Shown piece after piece: positions 46,591 through 57,560 of a stretch of DNA of 64,000 bases. The notes below the pieces were generated by a model. It was not told the DNA's origin, did not search any database, and saw only the letters and a program-made list of their open reading frames with translations. Each line of letters begins with the position of its first letter. The first letter of the stretch is position 1. Both the position numbers and the translations under genes were made by a program. The DNA is from Isoetes taiwanensis. Taxonomy: Eukaryota; Streptophyta; Lycopodiopsida; Isoetales; Isoetaceae. Where the stretch lies: positions 7,152,323 through 7,216,322 of the forward strand of contig JAJEKV010000060.1 in assembly GCA_021234155.1 (NCBI GenBank), given 5' to 3'.

Positions 46591-48111
46591 CTAGTCTTGA
46601 AATCGCCGGTAAGACGGGTTGTCTTCAAGAAACTTCTTAACTTGGGCCGTCCCCTACCGAAAGTGACCCAAGTTCCTGATGATGCTTGCCGGGAGCCTCC
46701 CCGATGGCTCTCACCAGGTCTTCTACTCTGCGGTCGGATGTAAGGGCGCAGTCCACTCGCTAATCTCCCCGGCGTCGGTGGGGATGGCGGTCGAAGAGGT
46801 CAAGTGCCATTGCCCTCTTGACTAAAGACAAAGATAGTCGACATTTGCTTGCTATTCGAGCATGCCTCCAAGCTTTGAGAGTGCAATCAGCATAAACACT
46901 CCTTCTTCGCCTCACGGGACTGAACTTGCGGTGAATTACCGCTTATTCTCCCATCCATCAGCGAGTGGTAAGTAGTACGGCGACCATCATTGTGTGTTCG
47001 CCGAAGCTTCTCCGCTTGTTTGGCCTCCAGCTCACAGTGCAACCAGTGCTAAGGAGACCTCTACTTCCGATGAGCTCCTGTAGTCTTCAATTGTGCGGTC
47101 GAGCCTCCCGAGGTCGATTCCTTCTCCTTTTGGCAAGGGTGATATTGAGGGACCCGGCATTAGGATACTCGAGGTCTTCCCACGGATCCCCATCTGCTCT
47201 TGGAGGCGAGGAACTCCTCCTCACGTTGGCAGCTCCGCTCGTCCATCAATTGCCTGATCTTCTTGTAGGCCTGGATGTCGGAGGTCGTCTCCCCAATGTG
47301 GAGGTGTCGGACTCCCTCACTTGGAGCGGGAAGTCTGATGCTCCCCGGACGATGAAGTCGTCGAGTCGGCCTCCCCCCCGGTGGTGGAGCGATTAGTCCA
47401 ACTGAGCTCCCTCTCCCTACATTCGGGGAGGTTGGATGTCGGCCGAGGAGTAGATACTCCTCTCGAGTCGATGATGATAGGGGCTAGGCTTGTGATGCCT
47501 AGCCCAAGTGGGGAGCAACTTCGATGCCCTGGCTGCTCGCCGAAATTGATCAGCTCCCCGCTCTCCTTGGCGCCGTTCTTCGTCCGAGTCGAGCTCAGGT
47601 GTATCCTTCGTCGTCCGTCTCTTCTTCATCCTCTCTTGCTTCTTGTTCTTGTTGATACTTGCAGCGGCATTTGCCCTTCCTTCGCTTTCGGCTATGGGGT
47701 CTACCTCCATCGGAGGGATAGAGGTTGCCCCCATCGGGTTCAGCTACGGGATAAGAAGATGGCTAGGGCGGCGGTGTACGAGAAGTACTTGGTCCTGTTG
47801 GCTGTCAGGACCATGTAATCGGGTAGCCTCTGCGCCTTATTAGTCAAGTACTTGGCGATGTTGGGGACATCGCCCAAGGCTGCTTGAAGGGATGGGCGGG
47901 GAACGAAATATCCTATGCAAGGGGGGACTTGAACAAGGGAGGGTCCTACCCTAGCCTGAAATTCTGCTAGCACCTGCCTATATGCTGGGGTTGCGTTCAG
48001 CGTAGCTTGGATGTCGATTTCTTTCACAAAGACTTGGAAGATGTCATTGACATCTGCCTCAGTAGCATGGGCACTGGCGCTGTACCATCGCCCGAAATCA
48101 GCAGTAGCCAT
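46591..48111 (-). pseudogene. E2 accessory unit 2, protein of unknown function
   Basis: The ATG at 48111 (MATADFGRWYSASAHATEAD) is 115 nt behind a TATAAATA. Residues to about 120 include VNDIFQVFVKEIDIQATLNA, TPAYRQVLAEFQARVG and VPPCIGYFVPRPSLQAALGD. The spacing P-x-Y-x-x-V-x-x-x-F and P-P-x-x-Y-(F/I)-x-R-x-x-L/R-x-x-x-L-G parallels unit 2 of E1. Later frames contain basic and acidic stretches (KKQERMKKRR, ELDSDEERR) and the end VKKFLEDNPSYRRFQD with a TAG at 46593-46591. No known domain recognised. Confidence 0.55.
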
Positions 48112-48225
48112 TGATCTAGCAAGGAAGGGAGTATCAAACGGATGCAGAAGCGCCTCAGGGAGCTGAAAGATCGCCTAAGCAGTGGGGAGCGGATTTGCAG
48201 GGTGCCAATTGAGAAATGGGGGACT

Positions 48226-48233
48226 TATTTATA
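48226..48233 (-). promoter_or_regulatory. TATA box of E2 unit 2
   Basis: TATAAATA on the minus strand, 115 nt before the ATG at 48111, with a pyrimidine-rich leader between. This matches the internal TATA of E1 at 17821-17828 in position and sequence. Confidence 0.6.
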
Positions 48234-48817
48234 GAAAGGGGAGAACCCTAATTTTTGGATGACCTAGATTTTTACTGAGATTAGGTGATTCTGATCTATT
48301 AAGGGATGCAACTGCAAGTTTGAAGACTATTTCTGGAGTTTGAGCATGCTAAGGAGAGCTACTGAACCTATTGGGCAATTTGGAGATCATTTGGTGATGA
48401 CCTGGTACGGGGTCTCATACGTTGCGCCCAGCCCGATTTCTAAAATGTAGAAATCTGTCCTGGCACGACGTGTGAGACATGGGTCCTAATTGGGCTAGGA
48501 TTGCTCAGTTTAGGTGATCTAAGGCTGTAATTCTACTAAACTCATCGAGTTAGGCAGAATTGACCCCTTACTTGGTCGATTTGGAGCTGTTTTGGGCATT
48601 TTTGGGCATGGTCTCACACGCTTATGGCCCCATTTCTAAAATGTAGAAACCTGTCCTGGCGCGACGTGTGAGACATCGTCTCAATTTTGCTCCAAACTCC
48701 AATTTAATTAAAACGAAGGCTAGGGATCGATAGCTTGACCTATCTAAACTGGTTTGGACACTTTATTTACGCAAAATTTTCTTTATATTAACAAAATTTT
48801 ACAAATATTTACAAGGT
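48234..48817 (-). other. E2 spacer between histone unit and unit 2
   Basis: Noncoding. It holds repeated phrases 'gtctcacac/gtgtgagaca' and 'tttctaaaatgtagaaa' (inverted) at about 48410-48480 and 48610-48680; a related pair recurs at 50270-50335 and 50455-50525 on the other side of the histone unit. Confidence 0.5.
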
Positions 48818-50084
48818 TCAAGGGCGTTCTCCCTTGATGTGTCTGGCAAGATACATATCCTGCCTCATGAGGGTAACCCTCTTCGCGTGCACTTTAAGCA
48901 GGCCGTTGAATCTTCAAAATGTTTCACCAAGTGGGCTTCGCCGCCTCTTGCAAACACAAAGAACATCTCGTCTGTCACGCCGCATGTTCGTGTTGTATTC
49001 TTGAATGACCCAGCGGACCCGGTTGGAATGGCGCCGGGAATCGAGTCCGTAACTTTTTCGGAAGTGGCGGATCTCCTTGAGTGCCCCGCTTCCTCTGTTT
49101 CTTCTTGCTCCGCTTCTTCCGGTGCTCGTGGGGCCTTGGGTTTTGGTGGAGGGGCTTTAGTGTCCGGCTCTTAAATCGGTGCCGCCTTCAATCGTTCTCA
49201 CCCGGTGCTCCCGGTAATAGGTGTTGTAGGCCTCCCACTTAGCCATATATGCGTTGTGCTCCCTCATTCTCTTCTCATAGACCTTTAAGGGGTCTATCAC
49301 GTGAAGCTTCCCGCTGCGGCCGTGGGGCCTTGACCCTATCCCACGCGGGAAATGGTGGGGGGCCACCTGCCCGCCTCCTCCTCGCTCTTGGGCGTGCTCT
49401 TTCGTGTACCTCTTCCTCTACAACCGGGGCTTTGAAGAGCTTGCCCGTCTGGCGCCCGACACGTAGTCTTGGTCGAATCGTCGGTGAGTGGGCGGGGTCT
49501 CCCCTCCCGACGGCTCGTTGATGGCCAGGACCTTGGCTCTCTTCCCAACCTTCACCCGGCTTCCTCTTGCACGCCTTGATGGCCTTGGCCCTCCTCTTCT
49601 TGGGTCAGCCGTCTTCACGATCCTTTGATCTACGCTCCGTGGCTGTTTGACTTTCGTGCTTGTGGGCCCGGCGTGCTAGGTCGGCCTCTTCCTCGGGGGT
49701 GAGTTCCGTGAGCTGCTGCTCCTCTCCTACCTGCTCCTCCTGCGGGTGGATCTCATCTGAGGTTGTTCTTGGCCTATAGGTGGGTTCGCTGTTCCCTCTG
49801 CTCCTCACGTGCGTTGGCGTCCCCACGGTGTTGCTCCTATTTGCTGCGGCTTTACGCCTCCTGCCGTTCAATTTCATTGAGGATCACCGCTCATGGCGAT
49901 CGGCGATCGTCCTCCAAGATCTCTGTATATGGTCGCTCTGTCCGACCCTGATTCCTCGCTTCGGCGAAGATCCGCGTCGGCGTGGAGAAAGGCGTTCCCC
50001 AAGAATCCTATGGAAAGGCGGGCCGGGCGCTGGAGGATCCGCTTCGGCTAGGCTTCCTTGCGCCGCTTTGTCGCGGGCCATCAT
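48818..50084 (-). pseudogene. CENH3-like histone-fold protein encoded in E2
   Basis: The ATG at 50084 (MMARDKAAQGSLAEADPPAP) follows a TATA box. A long Arg/Pro/Glu-rich tail in changing frames runs to about 49090; it includes LTELTPEEEADLARRAHKHE and KVYEKRMREHNAYMAKWEAY. Then comes the histone fold: ALKEIRHFRKSYG (49084; aN), RVRWVIQEYNTNMRR (a1-like), EAHLVKHFEDS (a2; canonical H3 has EAYLVGLFEDT), VHAKRVTLM, and RQDMYLARHIKGERP with TGA at 48820-48818. K-E-I-R-H-F-x-K in aN and V-T-L-M-R in loop 2 occur in plant CENH3s rather than canonical H3, while the final G-E-R-P equals that of the E1 histone. Frameshifts break the frame. Position between PBS and gag matches E1. Confidence 0.75.
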
Positions 50085-50183
50085 TTTTCGGTTCGCCGAT
50101 TGAGCTACGGCGCCAAGAAGATCGCCTTGACAATACGAAATGAAGTTCTCGGGAAGAACGGGAAAAATGGGAGGGGTCCAGTT

Positions 50184-50192
50184 CTATTTATA
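50184..50192 (-). promoter_or_regulatory. TATA box of the E2 histone unit
   Basis: TATAAATAG on the minus strand, 100 nt before the ATG at 50084. It suggests this unit is transcribed from its own promoter rather than only from the LTR. Confidence 0.6.
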
Positions 50193-50714
50193 GGGCTAAT
50201 TTTAGGTCAACTTTTAAACTACCCTTTTGGGTTGTCTAAGGCATCTAGAACACTTAATTAAGCAAGGTCTCATCACGTTATGCCCAGCCCATTCCTAGAA
50301 TCTAGAAACCCCGCCCCCGGCGCGACGTGTGAGACATGGTGGGGCCCACTATTAAATTAACATGTAACATGCTAAATCTACTAATTCTTAGCTTAAATTT
50401 AGAATTATCAAGATATTTTACTGTAATTTACAACTTTTTGGTGTCAAAAGCCGAATGTCTCAAGACGTTATACCAAACCGATTTCTAAAATGTAGAAATC
50501 GTCCCGGCGCCGACGTGTGAGACCAATTCTACTTTTGGATGTTGGCTCATCAATTTTTAGTCTTTTTACGTTTCTATTCTTTTTAACTGTTACTAGCTTA
50601 GCATAAACTACAAAAATGAGAAAAAATTTTCTCATTTTTCGAGGTTTGAGGATCCTATCAAGTTAGTGCTACTGGGAACATGGCTGCTTTTTGCTCTTGC
50701 TCTCCAAGAACATC
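50193..50714 (-). other. E2 spacer between PBS and histone unit
   Basis: No coding seen. It contains 'catgtctcacacgtcgcgcc' and 'tttctaaaatgtagaaa' type motifs that also occur at 48.4-48.7 kb, so the upstream regions of the two units share sequence. Confidence 0.45.
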
Positions 50715-50725
50715 GCTCGATACCA
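50715..50725 (-). other. E2 primer binding site (tRNA-iMet)
   Basis: TGGTATCGAGC on the minus strand, identical to the E1 PBS, placed just inside the 5' LTR. Confidence 0.8.
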
Positions 50726-50728
50726 TCG

Positions 50729-52437
50729 TGGACGCCCCTACTGTCGTATACGGTGCACTCACCGTATACAACCAGGAGTTCATCCCCCATACCAGCTCCG
50801 TGCCAATACAGGGCCCTCCACATGACACTGCAACCGTAACGGGTTCCAGTGGGAAGAGTGGAAGGGTCATTGCACCCCGTCTCCCTCAGGGCCTACCTAG
50901 TCATGAAGCGTAAACATACATGTCGGTAGCACATACATCAACATCATATGACCATCGCCGGCGGATGGTCCTCCACATATCTGCATAGACAAAGATCAGC
51001 ACATCACATAGGGAATCCTACCCAAGGCTCGCACCACGGGGATGGACCGACAAGCTTGGGTCTCCGAGTTCATTCAGCGCATGCATTCATGGCAATGGAT
51101 TTGGCTGGCATAAGAACATGGCCTAGGGTTGTCCACTCCATCCGCCCCTCCCACACACACTTTGCGCAGTAGGTTGAAAAGTGTTGGGACCCGATCAGAG
51201 TTCCTCACGGGATGCATAGCCAAGGGGCTATATCCCCGGGTTACATCTCCCGCCCGATGGGGCGGTAGGGATGTCTCCCTCCGTGAGATCTACAATGCTG
51301 ACTCAAGGTGACTAGAGGGCCACCGCCTGTATTCGACTTGAACTCAATGGAAGGTCATATTCACCACCTCACGAAGTGTCGAGCCCATGCCTTGCCCACA
51401 CGCCAGGGCAAGCCATTAGACCTAGTCACAAAGGACCCCGGCAGCCTTTACACACCCGGAGGGGTCGCTCAAGAATCGTAACATGAACCTCCTTATAAGC
51501 CGGGCCTGCCCCCTTCACCCACAACCCTGTGTGGCTCTTGTGCACAGCCGCATCTAAGGTGTGCTAGAGAGGCTACTCTAGGAGCATCAACTACAAAGCT
51601 TTAGGTCTCTACCCCCTTCCCAATACAAGGAGTTCACAGAGATACATCATCCATATACATCACGTAAGAACTAAAGAACAAGATCTAATCTATATCATAG
51701 AGTTAGGTTCTTTAGTTAGAATCTGCTATCTAGAGTTCTAGAAGGTCGCTATGGGCAATCTAATAGGCTAAACCCACTTGATTCAATGCCTAAAAATAGG
51801 GTTTAGACTATCTAATTGGCCAAATACGATCCTTGAGGGGCTCCTCGACTGAGCTCGACCATCCTGGCCGAGGACGCTCGAATCTAGAGAAACTAAGGTT
51901 GCAATTCTCCTGGTCCGAAGTCGGGATGCGGTTTTGGTCGCTGAGGCGGCCAAAACAGAAGTTCAAGCCCTAAAATCGAAAATTAGGTTAGTTAGGGTTT
52001 CCAACCCTATATAGACAAGGGGGTGGCTAGGGTTTCCAATTATCCCCTTTTGGCATGTGGGATAATTGGTAATGGGCCCACTTGCCTTTAAGGGCTAGGT
52101 GGCCAAATGTGCCCACATGGAAATGTGTGCACCCAAATGTGCTCACATGGAAATGTGTGCACATTAATGAATGTGTACATTGGAAAATGTGCACATTAAT
52201 TGCTCCTATGGGTATGGCCCACTTGGCATCAAGTGGCCACATGGAAATGTGTGCCCACATTAATGTGTACATTGGAAAATGTGCACATTAATACTAATGC
52301 ACACTCTTAGCAAGTTGCCCCCTAGGGGCTACCCACTTGGCTATACGTTGGCGTACACGTCAATCGGGGTGGCGTGTACGCGTGACGTGGCAGTACAATA
52401 TACGTCCTGGGAGCGTATACTGTTCTGGAACGTCACA
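50729..52437 (-). repeat. E2 5' LTR
   Basis: Matches 39039-40739. The last ~430 bp (52008-52437) appear identical with 40310-40739. The rest shows clusters of small indels and substitutions. The terminal TGACG is altered to TGGACG at 50729. The host side continues ccttctaagttg. Confidence 0.88.
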
Positions 52438-53334
52438 CCTTCTAAGTTGAGGGGTGCCACCTCTATGGCCTGCTTAGCTACAGATTTGCAAGGTCTTGAT
52501 GCTCAATTTGATGATGAGATAAGACCTATATTTTCTTACTTACTTAGGCTTAATTACCTATGCTTCAGAGAAATAAAAGTATACTGGAAATCTCAATCTT
52601 AATGTTTCTATAGAGCATATCCATTAAGGCCAAGACACAGGTCTGGTTATGGCAACACACACTAAAAACTGATTTAGTTGTATAAGAGTTGCATGTTTAA
52701 AATCCAATGTATAATACTAAAAACTTTAGCATATAATCCAGATGGTAATACAAAGAATGTTAGAAAGCCAAATTACCTAGAATTGGATGTCTAACTCTAG
52801 CATAATTCCATGGTTAGGACCATCGACCGTGCTGGATAAGGATCTCAAACGAATTTTCCTTAGAAACGTGTTTTTTAGCTAGGACCCCTCCATTCATAGG
52901 TTCTGGTCTTAGTTCTACATTCACCTATCAAGCCACTGCTCAGAATTATGAAGAAAGTGGCCTAGTAACTTGAAAGGTGGTTGTTTAATACTAGAAATAG
53001 GTTTGGAGCATGAAAACTTACATTTGAAGATTGTGGGAGCAACAATGGAGCACAAATTTGCATTCTTGCCACATGTATATCATAAACAACAATTTGGACA
53101 TATTGCCGAGTTTAGCAACAATCTTTTATATTAAGGGATGGGGTTGCAGAGCATAGATGTGCAACAATATGAATAATAAGGAGTTGTGCATGTCAAATGT
53201 GTTGGTCTGGACAATTTCGTTGCAAGGAATGATAAGTTTGTCGGGCATGAGTACAGTTTCATTGATAAATGTCTACAATTACTGAGCCCTCAGTAGTCAT
53301 TATCTCCGCTTGTCTAGTACCATCATTACCGCAA
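52438..53334. other. Spacer, no gene recognised
   Basis: The first ~95 bp join the frame interrupted by E2. The rest is AT-rich and without supportable gene. Confidence 0.4.
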
Positions 53335-53478
53335 AGATTTTTCCTTTGAAAACCTTTCGAGGCAGGGGTTTTTTAATCCTAGTAGTAATGATTGTACTAG
53401 CCCATTGTATGGGTCCCATGACCTATTGGTCTCCGTGAGACGTTAAAAAATCTATTCTATTCTATTCTATTCTATTCA
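53335..53478 (+). mobile_element. Short retroposon with LINE-A-like 3' end and (ATTCT)n tail
   Basis: Contains tttcctttgaaaacctttcgaggca, ggggttttttaatcctagtagtaatg, tgggtcccatgacctattgg, tctccgtgagacgttaaaaaa and an (ATTCT)n tail. Order and sequence parallel 34768-34922. The hairpin is weaker here. Its start falls near the same point as that of the 34.8 kb copy. Confidence 0.65.
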
Positions 53479-53479
53479 T

Positions 53480-53583
53480 TGCAAGGAATTATGAGGCTGT
53501 AGATGTAGATCCAATAGATATGCAAGGAATTATGAGGCTGTAGATATGCAAGGAATTATGAGGCTGTAGATGTAGATCCAATA
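53480..53583. repeat. Tandem repeat of 'gcaaggaattatgaggctgtagat'
   Basis: Three copies occur at about 53482, 53522 and 53548; the first and third are extended by gtagatccaata. The array abuts the retroposon tail on the left and the truncated LTR on the right. Confidence 0.7.
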
Positions 53584-54345
53584 TTTATGAATTTGTTGGA
53601 GGCTCATAAGGCTACGGAAGATAAGTGAGTAGAAACATATCTAGAAGGACTGATTCAGAGGCAAGAAGATCTGAAAATGCTTGGGAAGTGCCAATGTGGG
53701 CCTGAATCAACAGATTTGGCATGTCTTGAATCTTTTTTGCTGGACATCTACAAGTTTAGAACTAACCGGTCATGTTTTCAGTTGTTTATATGTATTTACT
53801 ATTCTCTATGTTGCTTTGGTTTAGTATTTGTTGCTATTCTAAGAAGTTAATTAAGAAATAAACCTTTTGGATGGGGCTCAGTTGCCTTGTATGTGGACGG
53901 AACCAGTGAAGACTGCCACAGATTGCTCAGAATAGTCACAAAAATAGTAACAGTAAGGAAATCTATTACTTTGAATGATTGTAATCTAATTGAATTAGTA
54001 TGAAATATAAAGGTTGATAACTTTAAAATGGTAAAGAACCTGACAGATTGATCTATGAGATGGCTCTTAAGTAGATCCTCTTTGATAGAAGTAAAGGAGA
54101 ATATGAGCATCTGGGTAGTTAATTGGTGAGTTGAGAATGAAGCTCAAGAATTGGGCCATCTTTGTTGTTTTGGCTCCTAAAGGTGGAGCTATGATTCTGG
54201 ATAATGTGGCAAGGATTACATGCAGTTGCGATCATCATGTTACATTGATTCTTAAGTGAAAGTGCTGCGTTTTGAGATTTTTCGTTAGTTATGGAAAGTA
54301 GGCTTATAATAAAATGTATTAATACCATTGCTCATGATTGAATTA
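53580..54345 (+). repeat. Left LTR, part 1 (5' truncated)
   Basis: Starts at aatatttatgaatttgttggagg, matching 62798 onwards, and ends at ...attgaatta where the Helitron-like insert begins. The first ~500 bp of the LTR (62300-62797 in the right copy) are missing. Confidence 0.8.
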
Positions 54346-55003
54346 TTTTCCGAAGGTTTTGGGGATTTTCACCACCTGAAAAAAAATCCGACTTCCAAAA
54401 ATCGCCAATTTTTTTTTAATTAGGATTTCATTTGCACTTTGCCCGAATGCCCGCTGAAGGCTGGGCGCATTTGGGGTTTTCCGGATATGGAGGCAGGGTG
54501 CTTGAGAGATACGCGTGGAGAAGAGAAAATAGTAGTTTTTTTTCTGATTGCCTCTGTGATTTCCCTGATCTAATTTTTTTCTAAGCTTATTAAGCTGCAA
54601 GTCGCCAATGCCCTGTATAGATTCTTGCTGCATACAGGTTTTTGTAGAAAGATTCAGTGGGCATCCTGTTGCAGCATATTATGGTTGGATATTGCAAAAT
54701 CCGACTACTGTAATCAGAAGGAGGCGCCCCGGTGCATATGCATACCGGCATCATCTTGATTCATAGCTAGGAGCTCTTTTGTGTCGTGCAAGTAAAAGCT
54801 CCAACCGGCTTCTTGGCAGTGTAGGCTTTGATTCCTAGGAAGCTATGGCAGCTCAAATTTCGCAGCTTCTTCGCATAACAATAAACCGCGCCAGATGTTC
54901 TATGCCCCTTTTTCTCTCGTGATATCACGCATCGTAAATGTTGCCGTAGATATTTCATTCATAGCTTTTAGATGTGTTCGCCTTATTACCACAAAGACAC
55001 AAG

Positions 55004-55065
55004 GGCCGTGACCTATTGGTCTCCTCGTGGACGTTAAAAAACTATTCTATTCTATTCTATTCCTT
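55004..55065 (+). repeat. Truncated retroposon 3' end with (ATTCT)n tail
   Basis: ggccgtgacctattggtctc, then cgtggacgttaaaaaact, then (ATTCT)n. Same 3' end as 53335-53478, strongly 5' truncated, inside the Helitron-like insert. Confidence 0.6.
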
Positions 55066-57287
55066 AACCCATTCATCGGTTAAATTCGAATCCAAAGCAT
55101 CTTTCAATCGGTTTTGGCTTTTGGGCAATGCCGGATTTGGGCAAATTTGCGAGCAATGCAATTCCGCCTTGAACCATCTATCTATCTTGAACTTTATGCG
55201 GTATTTTTGTTCCGTGCGGAAACTTTGGTTTTGGCATTATCATGCTCACATTATTTGGAGCTTTTTAACAGCTTCTGCTCGAGGCTCATACAAAGGTTTT
55301 GTAATGGTCGACTTTCTTAAACTCCGGTTTGAGTTTAAATGTGTATTGGGTTGGTTGTCCGGTTTCTTATCCGCTACATATAAGGATCTCCCTTTTTCTG
55401 TCTTATTTGCCCGAACTTATGCTTATCCTAAACGACCGACCATTTCTTTGATGGTTAGTGCTCCGCTTTGATGTTTGCATGGTTCCACATCGCATGGACA
55501 ACATCTATAATTTGAGGATGCATGCCTCACTGCATCTTGGAGGATATGCTTGAAAGAGATGAATTATATCCTTATTTGCTCTTGGATTCTCAATGTCTTC
55601 TACTTCGTTTTTTTTCAAAGTTAGAACAAGTTTGGGCTCCAAATATTCAAGGTAAAATCTATTTTGTCTCTATGTGCATACTATGATAGCTCAATCTCTG
55701 CGTTTTAATGTGGCTAAGAACTTTACAAAAAAACTTCACCAGATTATGTATTACTCAAGTCCTATTATTACCGAGCTCTTATTGGGATTGTTTCTCAAGA
55801 GTAGCCGTGGTAGCAGATTGGCTAGGGACGGCTTTAATGGGCGGTGTAAGTGGCCTTGAAAGATGATCCAATCATTGTTGTAAAGTTTTGTTCTTGCATT
55901 ACCATGTCTCTTATTTTCTTTTCTTTTTTAATTGAACAAGCTCAGCCTCCGTGGTGCGCTTGCCATCCATACCATGATTGCTCGGACTCTATATTTTTGT
56001 ATTTTTATGCATACACACATATACCATGATTCTTAGACTCGTATTTTTATGTGTAGAAGAACTTTAACCAAGAAAACAAAATAATCTCTAGAAAATCATG
56101 CATTGCTTAAGCCCTAGGAGATCAATCGCTATATTCTTTTGCTATTAGTTGTGGCAGTAGCTTGGCTGTGGATGGAGCCAGAATGTGCAGGTGAATGGGG
56201 ATGCCCATCACTTAAAGAAACCAGTTGCATATGATGTTTGTATAGACCCCTTTAGATTTGATTTTATATAGACAGAGTATGGTTGATTGCACATTTGTGT
56301 GAATTATTGCTATCGAGAGTCCATCACTATGCTTCTATCATCATTGTGGCCCAAATCAATTCTACAGAGGTGATAAATCATCTAAGTTGCATTTCAAAAA
56401 ATTAAAGTTGCGCCCTTGCATTTGCATTTGTTCTTGAGTAAAGCATTTTGTAGATTATTCTGGAGGTTTCATGTTAGCTATAGAAAGCCAAATACTTTTG
56501 ACCAAAGAAGGTACTGGGAAAAAAATATTTGGTAGCTGCTTCTTTCTGCAAGTGATTTTCTTTTAGCAAAGTGATGCCTATTTGGGCATGCGAAGGTTGT
56601 TGTAGAGGTATAAAAAGCAAACATGGCGGAAGCTTATTATTCTTAGCCAGCTACAAATCCAAAGAAACTAGAAAGTTGTCTAATGTAGGTTTTACATGGT
56701 CGAAATTTTGCAATAGAAAAATTAGATAGGAAAAGATGAGCACTTGGTGGTTTCAAAGTTCTTTTACAGAGCTTTTGAGGTTAAAGTTTGCTTGCCCTTA
56801 TGTATTTTTGGGCTCTTACATTCTGAAGATTTTCTGGAGCATAGTATAGGCGCTGGCAGTGACCTACATCCACGGTATGTTTTAATATTTGCCATGTTCC
56901 TAGATTTAAGAGGGTTTAGTGAGAGACTTTGTATCTCGACCTTCCTTTGCTTTATGTACCGAGGTGCTTCAGCTAATGAATCCATTGTATACAGTGGGAT
57001 CCTTGAGAATTTGTGCTTTCCTATAAGAGATGCTTTTCCCAAGACATGAGGAGCCTTGAAAAGCAACAGATCCTAGCCCGCACGGGTTTCAAATAATGGA
57101 GCTTATGAACTTAAGTGTGAAGCATGAAGAGATTGGTTTAGAATGTGAGAAAAGGAACTAAGGATGAGCTATACCCATAGCTTTGATGTAGGCAGTAGTA
57201 GATGGCAAGGGGATTGCAGTCTGGATTTCAAAAGAGTTAATTTATCGTAGTCGTCTTTGTTGCTACCCATTCTAACTTCTACAATGT

Positions 57288-57560
57288 TTCCTCCAAGCAT
57301 CTCCCTTTCAAAGATTTATTGGAGTTGCTGACCATCTTTCTATTTTGCAGGTCTATCTTTACAGTTTAGATTGACCATGAACATTTGCAGACCCTTTGCT
57401 TTTGGAAGTAACATGTAAATGAACATTTGCAGACCGCCTTGCTTTCAAGCAACATGTAAGGAAGTTTATTTTCTCCAAACATCTCTTTCAAAGATTTGTT
57501 GGTTCAATGACCATCCTTTTATCTTGCAGCTCTATCTTTACAATTTGAAAAGAACATCGA
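57288..57560 (+). repeat. Direct repeat (~80 bp) and a nested 50-bp repeat
   Basis: tttcaaagattt(a/g)ttgg and then tcttgcag(g/c)tctatctttaca(g/a)tttg occur at about 57308-57368 and 57488-57548. Between them 'gaacatttgcagacc...caacatgtaa' is itself doubled. Located within the Helitron-like insert. Confidence 0.55.

Larger units (their letters stand above)
39039..52437 (-). mobile_element. E2: 13.4-kb Ty3/gypsy (chromovirus-like) element with accessory genes
   Basis: Minus-strand element with the same plan as E1: 5' LTR (50729-52437), PBS, histone-fold unit, unit 2, gag, protease, RT, RNase H, integrase with chromodomain-like end, PPT, 3' LTR (39039-40739). Termini are TGACG...CGTCACA. The flanks share ccttct (39032-39037 and 52438-52443), a target duplication of 5-6 bp. 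The two LTRs are essentially identical over the last ~430 bp, so insertion was recent. Confidence 0.9.

Noticed and set aside
46965-47843. Plus-strand frames of 143-145 codons
   Set aside because: They are antisense to E2 unit 2, have no motif, and reflect composition.
48839-49174. Plus-strand frame of 111 codons
   Set aside because: Antisense to the E2 histone fold, whose minus-strand reading gives clear H3 motifs.
54974-55471. 165-codon plus-strand frame in the Helitron-like insert as a captured gene
   Set aside because: It begins in the retroposon region and runs through its tail; no motif recognised.
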